This document shows positions 56,367 to 64,000 of a DNA stretch of 64,000 bases, one piece after another. Below the pieces are notes generated by a model, which made no database searches, was not told where the DNA came from, and was given only the letters and a program-made list of their open reading frames with translations. The translations under genes and the position numbers were made by a program. The stretch's first letter is position 1, and every line of letters begins with the position of its first letter. The stretch spans positions 1,156,406 through 1,220,405 of the forward strand of contig NW_008705572.1 in NCBI RefSeq assembly GCF_000186865.1. The letters are read 5' to 3'. The DNA comes from Aureococcus anophagefferens. Lineage: Eukaryota; Sar; Pelagophyceae; Pelagomonadales; Pelagomonadaceae.

Positions 56367-58640
56367 ATGTATTGGGGCGGAGTGCGATGCGTCGCTGACC
56401 CGCACACGGGCGAGCCGACCACAGAAGCGCAGCGTATCCTTTATGCCGACGCCGACGAGTACACGCTCCTGCTCTTCCTCGACAGCGAAACGCGGCGCAT
56501 CCTCCTCGAGGTGCCCAACGCGCTCGGCTGGCGCCTGCACTACGGCGCGCGCGGCAAAGACGTCGCCGCGGCCGTCGCGGCGTCGGGCGTCGTCGGCGCC
56601 GGACCCGCGGACGCGGTCGGGCTCATGCTCTTCACGTTCCGCGGCGCGCCGGACCGCGCGATGCGCGTCCGCGTGCACGCCGTCGCCGTCGCGGCGCCGC
56701 AGCCCGCGGGCGCCTTCGTCGCGTACGACGCCGTGCCCTACGAGTCCATGTGGCGCGACGACGCCCTCTGGCTGCCCGGCGTCCTCGACGGCTCGGGCCG
56801 CGCGTTCGCCGGCCATTTCGTGTTCGCGGGCGGCCCGGGCAAAGACGCGCCGCTCGTCGCGCACAACTGCGCGTCGTCGCCGAGGAACGACGCGCCGCTC
56901 GTCGCGTGCGCGTCGTCGGAGCTCCCCGTGCGGTCCTACTACCGGGGCGCCGCGCCGCGCGCGGGGACCGTCGCCATCGCGCGGCGCGCCGGCCGCGACG
57001 TGGCCGCCGCCGCGCTCCTCGCGGCGATCGACCCCGCGGCGGACCTCGCGCGCTGGGCGCCGCTCGCCTACGACGACGGCCGGGGCGGCTGGGTGCCGCT
57101 CGACGACGTCGCGACGGTGCGCGTCGACGCCGCCGAGGCCCGCGTCGAATTCGTCGACCGGTGCCAAAGCGCCGCGATATCGACACCGCCGCGCGACGGC
57201 TTCTTCGGCGTCGGCATCGTGCGGGGCAAGACGGGCGGCAACGACGGCGTGCTCTGGCGGTCCGCGGCCCAGCTCGGCGCGGCGTTCAGCTTCAGCGTGG
57301 GCGCGCGCTTCGGCCGGCTCGACGGCGCGACGGACGCGATCGACGCGTGGAAGACGGTGCCCAATTTTCGCTACGACAGTTTCGCCGACTTCGCGAAGAG
57401 CTCGCCGCGGGGCGCGGCCTGGGTCGCCGTCGAGATGGGCGGCGAGCCGCTGGAGACCTTTGTGCACCCGGACCGCGCGGTCTACTTTTTGGGGGCCGAG
57501 GACCACGGCGTGCCCAAGGACGTGCTGCGCGCGTGCCGCCACGTCGTCTCGCTCCCCGCCGCGCGGTCCGCGTCCTACAACGTCGCCGTCGCCGGTGCTT
57601 TGGTCATGTACGACCGGCTGTCGAAGCGGAACCGGCCGGCGGCGCCGCCGCCGCCGCCCCGTTTGGCGGTCCGCGACGACGCGCCCGAGCGGGACGCGCC
57701 CGCGCGCCTGCCCGTCGTCCTCTTCCAGCGCGACGCGGCCGCCGCGCCGCGCGTCGCGGCCTACCTGCGGTCGCGCCACGGCCTCGCCGCGCAGCGGCCC
57801 TCGGCGCGGCCCGGCGACGCGGACACGCTCGGCGGCCTCGAAATCAAAACGCTGGCAACGCTCGGCTTCGCCGTCGCCTCGCCCGGCGACGGCGACGCGG
57901 CGCGCGCGGCCGCCGCCGTCGCCCGCGACCCCGTGATCGCCGGCGCCGCCGTGCCGCGCATCCTCGTGCTCGAGCGGCGCGCCGCGGGGCTGGAAGGGAT
58001 CGGCCTGGACCCGGCGCTCGCGTACCGCGTCGCCGCGGCGCCCAAGGCCCTGGAGCGCCGCGTCGTCGCCGCGCTGCCCGAGGCGATCCGCCTCGACCCC
58101 GTGGGCGCGACGCACGTGCTGAGCGTCGTCGAGACCGACGGCGGCGTCCTCTACGGCGTCGCCGCGAGGGAGCGGATCCCCGCGGCGACGCCGGGCAAGC
58201 CGCCGGCGGGCTTCGCGGTCCTCGAGGAGCTCGCGCGGCGGGGCGCGCTGCCCCCGGCGCCGCGGGGCGCCCTGGTCGTCGTCCTCCCGGGCTGCCCGCC
58301 GGGCTTCGCCGCCTACCTCGCGCGCCGCGGCGACGCGGTCGACGCCGGCGGCGGCGGCGGCGGCCCCGTCGCGGCGCTCTTCGCGGACGGCGGCGACGCG
58401 CCCGCGCGCGCGGTCGAGGTCGCCGCGGGCCACCTCCCGCGCCTCGACGGGCCCTTCGTCTTCACCGTCGCCCCGCGGCACCGCCGGACCGACGCCGACC
58501 TCGCGGACGACGCGCGCGCGCGCCTCGAGGCGCGGTTTCCAACGCTCCGCGCGGCGCGGGCGTCGTGCCTCTGGCTCTTCGCCAACGCCAAGTTCGAGCG
58601 CACGGTCGTCGTCGACGTCCGGCCGCGCGCGGAGGGCTAA
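56367..58640 (+). CDS. Fusion protein: Nudix-like + SpoU/TrmH RNA methyltransferase + THUMP/RlmM-like tail
   Basis: 757 residues from the ATG at 56367. Residues ~15-190 look Nudix-like without an intact GX5EX7REUXEEXGU box (LLLFLDSETRRILLEVPNAL, then RDDALWLPGVLDGSGRAFAG). Residues ~277-420 are a SpoU/TrmH SAM-binding knot: FFGVGIVRGKTGGNDGVLWR, AVYFLGAEDHGVPKDVLRAC and SASYNVAVAGALVMYDRL (motifs 2 and 3). From ~470 the tail resembles a THUMP domain (AYRVAAAPKALERRVVAALP) followed by an RlmM/FtsJ-type region (LVVVLPGCPPGFAAYLARRG; ASCLWLFANAKFERTVVVDV). SpoU enzymes 2'-O-methylate rRNA or tRNA. The catalytic state of the tail is doubtful: the GAAPGGW box reads LPGCPPGFAA. Confidence 0.65.
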   Translation: MYWGGVRCVADPHTGEPTTEAQRILYADADEYTLLLFLDSETRRILLEVPNALGWRLHYGARGKDVAAAVAASGVVGAGPADAVGLMLFTFRGAPDRAMRVRVHAVAVAAPQPAGAFVAYDAVPYESMWRDDALWLPGVLDGSGRAFAGHFVFAGGPGKDAPLVAHNCASSPRNDAPLVACASSELPVRSYYRGAAPRAGTVAIARRAGRDVAAAALLAAIDPAADLARWAPLAYDDGRGGWVPLDDVATVRVDAAEARVEFVDRCQSAAISTPPRDGFFGVGIVRGKTGGNDGVLWRSAAQLGAAFSFSVGARFGRLDGATDAIDAWKTVPNFRYDSFADFAKSSPRGAAWVAVEMGGEPLETFVHPDRAVYFLGAEDHGVPKDVLRACRHVVSLPAARSASYNVAVAGALVMYDRLSKRNRPAAPPPPPRLAVRDDAPERDAPARLPVVLFQRDAAAAPRVAAYLRSRHGLAAQRPSARPGDADTLGGLEIKTLATLGFAVASPGDGDAARAAAAVARDPVIAGAAVPRILVLERRAAGLEGIGLDPALAYRVAAAPKALERRVVAALPEAIRLDPVGATHVLSVVETDGGVLYGVAARERIPAATPGKPPAGFAVLEELARRGALPPAPRGALVVVLPGCPPGFAAYLARRGDAVDAGGGGGGPVAALFADGGDAPARAVEVAAGHLPRLDGPFVFTVAPRHRRTDADLADDARARLEARFPTLRAARASCLWLFANAKFERTVVVDVRPRAEG

Positions 58641-58719
58641 CGCGGGTTTTAGGACGAGGAGCAAGCCTACGGCACGTTGACGACACGTTGGCCAGGAGGC
58701 AGCGCGGCCACTGCGAACG

Positions 58720-61191
58720 ATGCGCTTCGCTCTCCTTCTCGCGACCCATGCGGCCTTGTTCGCGGCCGCCTGGGCGCCGCCAAGGCACAATTCGCCGCGC
58801 AGACCCGCAGCGCTGCGCGGACCGGCAGCGCTGCGCGCCGCGCCGGACGACCTCAGCGGCCTGCCGCGCGCCGAGCTCGAGGAGCTCGCGCGGCGGCTCA
58901 CGAGCGAGAACGCGGCGCTGCGGCGGAGCGTGGAGGCGCCGCGGACTTCCTTCTCGCTGGGCGCGGCGTCGCTCTGCGCGGGCTTCGCCTTCGAGTCCTA
59001 CAACGACCCGGACGGCGCGCGCTGGGAGCGGGGCGCGGACGGGTGCGACGTCGCGTTCCGCGACGCGTCGTTCGTGCGGTCGTGCTACGCGGGCGCGCTC
59101 ATCGCGCGCGTCGTCGAGGCCCGGGGCCTCGAGGGCCAGCAGGACCTCCAGGAGATCGCCCTGACGGGGTCGGCGAGCGACCCCTACGTGCGCCTCGCGG
59201 TCGTCGAGCGGTCGCCCCGGGGCTCGCAGCGCGAACGCGCGTCGAACGCGACGGACGTCGCGCGCACGGAGACGGTCTGGCGCGGCGGCGACAACGCCGT
59301 CTGGCCCGACAACTCCCACTGCCTCTACGTGCGCGACCCGGCGGCGGCGAGCCTCGCCGTGCGCGTGACGGAACCCGCGTCCGCTCGAGATCGCGCGCGC
59401 GCGGAAACAAACCGCGTAGGTCTACGACGAGGACGTCGCGTCCGACGACGACCTGTTGGGCGTCGCGGAGCTGCCCCTGAGCGACATCCTGAAGGCGGGC
59501 GGCGCGGCGACCTTCGAGCTGCCGCTCGCGGTCGACGCCGAGGACCGCGTCGACTTCGACGGCCGCTTCGCGGTCGCGGGCGCGGCCGCGGCGGCCATGG
59601 CGGGCGTCGCGACGGGCGGCGTCGCCCTCGCCGCGGCGGCGGCCGCGGCGACGGCGGCGCGCGTGTCCAACGACCGGGGCCGCGGGAGCCTGACCGTCGA
59701 GCTCCGCTACGTCGCGTTCGCCGACGACGCGGACGTGGCCGCGCTCGACGAGTCGGGCGCCTTCGAGCGCCTCGAGGCGCCCGCGGGCCCGCGGGGCGCG
59801 TCGCCCGAGGCCGGCGTCGACTGGAGCGCCCTCAACGCGGCCGCGGCGCCCGACGCGGGCGACTTCACACCGCTCTGCTTCGTCGACCACCAGAGGACGG
59901 GCACGCAGGCGGGCCTCTGGCGCGACGACCGGCGGCGGCGGTTGTTGATCTCCTTCCGGGGCACGTCGGAGCCGCGGGACCTGGTGACGGACGCGTCCGC
60001 GCTCATGACGCCGTGGCGCCGCGACGCGGATTTGGCGAGGGACGGCTACGACGACTGCGTCCCGAGCGCCCTCGGCGACGCCCTGGTGCACGCGGGCTTC
60101 CGGGGCGCTCTAGATTCCGTCGCGCGGCGCCTGAAGCAGCTCGCGGTCTACGCGGCGACGGACGCGGGCGGCCGCGGCGGCCTGCCCGACGCGTCCGCGC
60201 CCGACGCGCTCCGAGGCTGGGAGCTGATCGTGACGGGCCACTCGCTCGGCGGCGCGCTGGCGACCCTGTTCGCCTACGACGTCGCGCCGGGCGTCGACGC
60301 GGCCGCGGCGCTGCCCGTGCGCGCGCCCGTGTCGCGGCCGTGGTTCCTGCCGCCCGTCGCGGGCGCGGCGCCCGGCGCGCCGCCGCCGGCCCTCGACCGC
60401 CCGAAATTCGCCCGGACGACGCTCATCACCTTCGGGGCGCCGCGCGTGGGGGACGGCGCCTTCGCGGCGACCTTCGACGCGACGGTCGCCGGGCACGGGG
60501 CAGGAAAAGAGTGCGAAATTCCCAACTTCAAAGGCTCCTATCTCGATCGTTTTCCACTCGTTTCGGCTGATTCTTGGACGAGCGATCATCTCTCGGAACG
60601 GTCTCGAAGCGTGGATGCTTTTTCCGGAACGCGCGCGCGCGGAACACTCACGTTGAAGCGAACTTGAATCACTCTTTTCCTGCCCAGGCCGGGCACCGCG
60701 TCGTCAACGGCCAGGACGTCGTCGCGCGGCTGCCGCGCGGCTTCTCCTACGCCCATTGCGGCCGCACGGTCTTCATCTCCGACGACGCGAGCGAGCCCGC
60801 GCTCTGGGTCGAGGGGTCCGACGACCGCGCGTGCCCGCTGAAGCGGGGCGACGGCTCGCTCACCGGCGTCGCCGCGTCCGGCGGCTCGTCCGCGCTCGCG
60901 GGGCTGCTCGAGGCGGCGGGCGCCGAGGCGTCCCAGGTGAAGCCGTTTGATCTACGGTCCGCGGCGGCGGGCGCCGCGCGCCTCGGCCGCGCGGTCGAGT
61001 CCGCCGCGCGGGCCGCGTCCGCGCGCGACGTCGCCGAGGCCGCGGGCCTCGACGGCGGCTTCGTCGACGCGGAGCTCAAGATGGTCCGCGCGATCGCGTC
61101 CGGCGACGCCCTCGCCCACCACCTCGAGCCGTCCTACTTCGAGGGCATGAAGCGCGCGCTCGCCGCGGCCGACGGGGCTAAGGCAGCGTGA
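58720..61191 (+). CDS. C2-domain class 3 lipase, plastid leader, three exons
   Basis: Exons 58720-59364, 59420-60487 and 60688-61191; 738 residues. The leader MRFALLLATHAALFAAAWAP has an AxW-AP motif resembling AFAP. A coiled coil (ELEELARRLTSENAALRR) is followed by a C2 domain (GALIARVVEARGLEGQ, DPYVRL, SLAVRV|YDEDVASDDDLLG, joined by a 55-nt GT-AG intron). The lipase_3 core: RLLISFRGTSEPRDLVTDAS, VHAGFRGALDSV, VTGHSLGGALATLFAYD (Ser in GxSxG) and TLITFGAPRVGDGAF. After an introner comes the second catalytic region AGHRVVNGQDVVARLP. It hydrolyses acyl esters (galactolipids or TAG) near plastid membranes; the C2 domain suggests Ca-dependent membrane binding. Confidence 0.82.
60497..60687 (-). 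mobile_element. Introner element, family A copy 3 (lipase intron 2), inverted
   Basis: The intron 60488-60687 (200 bp) is the duplication GCCGGGCAC (60488-60496; repeated 60688-60696) plus this element. Ends GGCAGGAAAAGAGTG and ACTCTTTTCCTGCC are inverted repeats. The core (minus strand CGTCCAAGAATCAGCC) is inverted relative to copies 1 and 2, yet the splice arrangement is the same. The donor is GC and the acceptor CCCAG. Confidence 0.9.
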
Positions 61192-61280
61192 CGGGAAACT
61201 TTAGCTTTCCCAGGTCGCGAATGCAAAATGGCCAGGCATGATGTGATGGGGCAGCTCTCCTTTCCTGAATAAATCGCGCC

Positions 61281-64000
61281 ATGTCCTTCTCCGACGCCGA
61301 GGGCGACATCGCCGTCGTCGAGTTCACGATTCTCGACGCGCACGACGCGGCGATGGCGCTGTCCCTCGTGCGCGCTGCGCTGGCGCTGACGAAGCACGCG
61401 TCGGCCGTCGTCGGCGTCGTCGCCGTCCACGGCGAGTGCGGCGGCACGGCGCTGGCCTACCTCGAAAAGTCCGAGGCCGCCGAGCTCTTCGCGCGGCGCT
61501 GGGACGGCGCGGCGCTGCGGTCCGAGCCCGAGCGGGCCGTCGCGACGGCTCGGTGCGCGACGACGTCGCTCGCCGACGAGCTCGCGCGCGTCGCGCGCGG
61601 CGGCCTGGCGCCGGCGAGCGTCGCCCTCGCGCCCTGGGAGAACGGCGGCGACGCGCCGGCCTGGCGCCTCGCGCTCCACGTCGCGCTCGCGGTGCGCTCG
61701 CGGCTCGACGGCGTCGCCGCCGCCGTCGACCGCGAGGACCGCGAGGCGGCGCTCCACGCGTTCCACGAGCGCGCCCACCCGGCGGCGGGGCGCCGCGGCT
61801 GGGACGCGCCGACTCCGGCCAAGTTCGACCGCGAGCGGGAGAAGTGGAGCCTCGACGCCGCGGGCCCGCCGCCGCTCGCCGTCGACGCGAACGGCGCGGG
61901 CTGGCAGCACTGCTACGCCGTCGCCAAGGTGCGCCTCTCGCGGAGCGACTGGCTCGCGCTCCACGAGGCGCGGGCGCGGCACGGCGCCGCCGCCGAGGAC
62001 GGCGAGGATCTGGCGGCGCTGACGGATCCCGCGGGCAACCGGTGGACCGTTTACGCGCAGGCCATCGAGCCGTCGCTCGCGGCCGCGGGCGGCGGCCGGG
62101 GCACGGGCGGCCGCGCGGCGGCGCGGGGCGCCGTCGGCGCCGCGGCCGCGCGGGACGCGGCGGCGCCGGGCGCGCGCGAGGCGTCCGCGGGGGGTTCCGC
62201 GCTCGCGGTCTTCGTGCGCGCGGACTTTGGCGCGGGCCGGCCCTTCGGCGCGGCCATCGAGGCGAAATTGGGCGTCCACGCCGTGCGCCACGACGGGTCG
62301 CGGCTCCACGGCTGCCGCGGCGCGGCCGAGCTGCCCCAGACGCGCGAGCTGCTGCGGCACGAGCTCGCGCCCGCGTCGAACCTCGCCTACGACACGCTCG
62401 GCTGCGTCGTCATCGACCACGTCGCGCCCGCGCGCCGGGCCCGCGACGCGGACCAGGAGGCCCTCGACGCCGCGGCCGAGGCCGCGCGCCTCGCGCTCGT
62501 CGACGACGCGGCGGCGTTGGTCGCCGCGCGCCGCGGCGGCGGCGGCGGCGACGCGGCGCGGCTCTGGGCGCGGCTCGACGGCCGCGCGGCGGACTGCCGG
62601 CGCCTCGCGGCCCTGGCGGCGGCGTCCGCGGCGGACCGCGCGCGCGCCGACGCCGCGCGGCGGAGCTCGCTGAAGGCGCCCTGGGCGACGGCGCTCGACG
62701 ACGTCTTCGGTCCGGACGGAAGCCTCGAGCTCAACGTCGCGCTCGCGCCGACGCGGCGCATGAAGGGCCTGGACACGTGGCGCGCCGTGCGCTGGCTCGG
62801 CGCCCAGCACCCGCGGCGCGTGAGCCTCCAGCCGCCCGTGCTCTTCGAGTACTACGCGGAGGCGCTCGCGTGGGGCGACGCGGGCGCGACGAAGGCCGTC
62901 GGCCGCATGCTCCTCGACGGCGGCGAGGGCGAGCCGGGCCGCCACGCCCTGCTCTACGCGCCGCCGCGGGCGCGGGGGCCGGCCTCGGTCTTCTGCGCGC
63001 TCTGCCGCGCCATGGAGCGCAGCGGCGACCCGTCGGAGATCGCCGCGTCCGCGGCGGACTACGTCGCGTGCTTCGACTGGGTCCGGTCCGTCTGCGGCCG
63101 CGGCGCCTTCGCCGCGGCGCTCGCGGACCGCGGCGACGACGCCTTCGGCGGGGCCGCCGTGCTCCACGCGCTCTGCGCGGCGACGCCGTCGACGGCGAAC
63201 CGGCGCGCGATCGCGGCGCTGCTGAGGCTGGGCGCGGACCCGCTCGCGGCCGCGGGGCCGCCGGCGGCCTTCGGGAGCGACGCCGACGGCGACGACGACG
63301 AGGCGGCCCGCGGCGGGCCCCTCTTCGCGCTGGGCGTCGCCTTCGAGAGCAGCAACGACGGCGCGGCGCACGCGCTCGTCGCGGCCGTCGGCGACGCGCG
63401 GCGCCGCGGCGCCGCGGGCGACGGCGGCGTCCTGGGCGCCGTCGTGCGCGACGCGCTGCGCCACGCCTTCACGAACACGGCCATGGGGCTCCACCTCCAG
63501 CTCCTGCTGGCGTCGCCGGCGCTCGAGCGGCCGACGCTCGACGCGCTCCGCGACCTCCACATCGACGCCGTCGCGGGCCGCGGCGACGCGCGCCTCGACT
63601 TCTACACGCCCGTGATCCGGTTGGTGAAGAACGCCAAGGACATGGGCCTGCGGCCCGTCGAGATCCGGCCCCTGAACTACATCGAGTACGCGCACGCGTC
63701 CATGGACGTCGCGCGGCGGCTGCTCCAGCGCGAGGGCCACTCCTTCGCGGCGAGCCGCCAGGACACGGCGAGCCCCGCGGAGCGGCGCAAGATCCTCCAG
63801 GCGCGCCTCGCCCTCGAGTCCTTCATCAAGCGCGAGGACCGCGCCGCGCGCGCGGCCGCGGACGACAGCGACGACGACGACTGGGACAGCGACGGCGGCG
63901 ACGCGCGGCCCGGCGGCGACGCGCCGACGCCCCGGGCCGACGACGGCGACGGCTGGGACGCCGAGCCCGCGCCCAAGAGCGCGACGCGGCCGAAGAAAAC
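61281..64000 (+). CDS. Unknown large protein, 5' part (runs off the window)
   Basis: Open from the ATG at 61281 to the window end, at least 906 residues. It begins MSFSDAEGDIAVVEFTILDA. I do not recognise it. The N-terminal ~200 residues look globular (SAVVGVVAVHGECGGTALAY, GWQHCYAVAKVRLSRSDWLA). The middle is Ala/Arg/Asp-rich with low complexity. A later part has ankyrin-like helices (ANRRAIAALLRLGADPLAAA). The visible 3' part is basic/acidic (ADDSDDDDWDSDGGDARPGG). No signal peptide, no membrane segment. Candidates: ankyrin-containing scaffold or large adaptor; undecided. Confidence 0.6.
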   Translation, partial: MSFSDAEGDIAVVEFTILDAHDAAMALSLVRAALALTKHASAVVGVVAVHGECGGTALAYLEKSEAAELFARRWDGAALRSEPERAVATARCATTSLADELARVARGGLAPASVALAPWENGGDAPAWRLALHVALAVRSRLDGVAAAVDREDREAALHAFHERAHPAAGRRGWDAPTPAKFDREREKWSLDAAGPPPLAVDANGAGWQHCYAVAKVRLSRSDWLALHEARARHGAAAEDGEDLAALTDPAGNRWTVYAQAIEPSLAAAGGGRGTGGRAAARGAVGAAAARDAAAPGAREASAGGSALAVFVRADFGAGRPFGAAIEAKLGVHAVRHDGSRLHGCRGAAELPQTRELLRHELAPASNLAYDTLGCVVIDHVAPARRARDADQEALDAAAEAARLALVDDAAALVAARRGGGGGDAARLWARLDGRAADCRRLAALAAASAADRARADAARRSSLKAPWATALDDVFGPDGSLELNVALAPTRRMKGLDTWRAVRWLGAQHPRRVSLQPPVLFEYYAEALAWGDAGATKAVGRMLLDGGEGEPGRHALLYAPPRARGPASVFCALCRAMERSGDPSEIAASAADYVACFDWVRSVCGRGAFAAALADRGDDAFGGAAVLHALCAATPSTANRRAIAALLRLGADPLAAAGPPAAFGSDADGDDDEAARGGPLFALGVAFESSNDGAAHALVAAVGDARRRGAAGDGGVLGAVVRDALRHAFTNTAMGLHLQLLLASPALERPTLDALRDLHIDAVAGRGDARLDFYTPVIRLVKNAKDMGLRPVEIRPLNYIEYAHASMDVARRLLQREGHSFAASRQDTASPAERRKILQARLALESFIKREDRAARAAADDSDDDDWDSDGGDARPGGDAPTPRADDGDGWDAEPAPKSATRPKK

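Noticed and set aside
55359..58901. An 1180-codon minus-strand frame across the tRNA-Sec and Nudix-SpoU genes
   Set aside because: It is an antisense shadow with Arg/Val/Ala-rich composition; it crosses a tRNA gene and an introner.
61134..63740. An 868-codon minus-strand frame
   Set aside because: Composition is Arg/Ala/Val repeats; the opposite plus-strand frame from 61281 is longer, open to the window edge and more protein-like.
1..64000. Bacterial origin of the window
   Set aside because: High GC and tight gene spacing look bacterial, but MAT1, PERK, U2AF, USP, spliced genes, introners and Pol III tRNA-Sec are eukaryotic.

Overview
The window is nuclear DNA of a very GC-rich, gene-dense eukaryotic microalga. 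The proteins are eukaryotic: a MAT1/TFIIH subunit, a PERK-type eIF2alpha kinase, a U2AF65-like factor, a MYND ubiquitin protease and mitochondrial carriers. Several proteins begin with a signal peptide followed by an AFAP-like motif (EF-P, the tandem NTF2-like protein, the ABC-F ATPase, the Asp hydroxylase, and the lipase with W in place of F). That is the bipartite plastid presequence of algae with complex red plastids. Short introns, introner elements with terminal inverted repeats and target-site duplications, and a selenocysteine tRNA together point to a pelagophyte such as Aureococcus anophagefferens. The species is an inference; the traits are visible.

Layout. 1-5.2 kb: 3' end of MAT1, a DUF4116/RING protein, an RgpF-like glycosyltransferase and an unknown spliced gene. 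5.4-10.2 kb: a GCC2/GCC3 cysteine-rich membrane protein split by an introner, a zinc/HMA metal-binding protein and a DUF1348 protein. 11-20 kb: PERK-like kinase, a sparse 2 kb gap, U2AF65-like factor, an unknown gene and a FkbM methyltransferase. 20-28 kb: plastid ABC-F ATPase, DUF1445 protein, MFS transporter, ECHDC1-like decarboxylase, mitochondrial carrier and an unknown secretory protein. 28-36 kb: beta-propeller protein, MYND-USP and a repeat-rich SH3 protein. 35.7-48 kb: POR-like SDR, plastid NTF2-like duplex, GH78 rhamnosidase, sulfotransferase-like protein, GT25-GT2 fusion, two unknown genes and a membrane thioredoxin. 48-64 kb: Asp/Asn hydroxylase, two amino-acid transporters, propionyl-CoA carboxylase alpha, plastid EF-P, tRNA-Sec, a Nudix-SpoU fusion, a C2-class 3 lipase and the 5' part of an unknown large gene.

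Genes mostly alternate strands. Divergent starts lie about 70-250 bp apart, and convergent stops are only a few bases apart or share a TTAG tetranucleotide. I infer 12 introns: five introner copies (180-211 bp) and seven short ones (55-118 bp). Seven of the 12 use a GC rather than GT donor, and in all 12 the downstream exon begins G[C/T]. This is what is expected if introns arise by insertions that duplicate a G[C/T] target. The functional themes are loosely linked: glycan and sulfate chemistry in the secretory pathway (RgpF-like, FkbM, GH78, sulfotransferase, GT25-GT2), propionate/branched-chain acyl-CoA metabolism (PCCA, ECHDC1), plastid translation (EF-P, ABC-F) and selenoprotein synthesis (tRNA-Sec).
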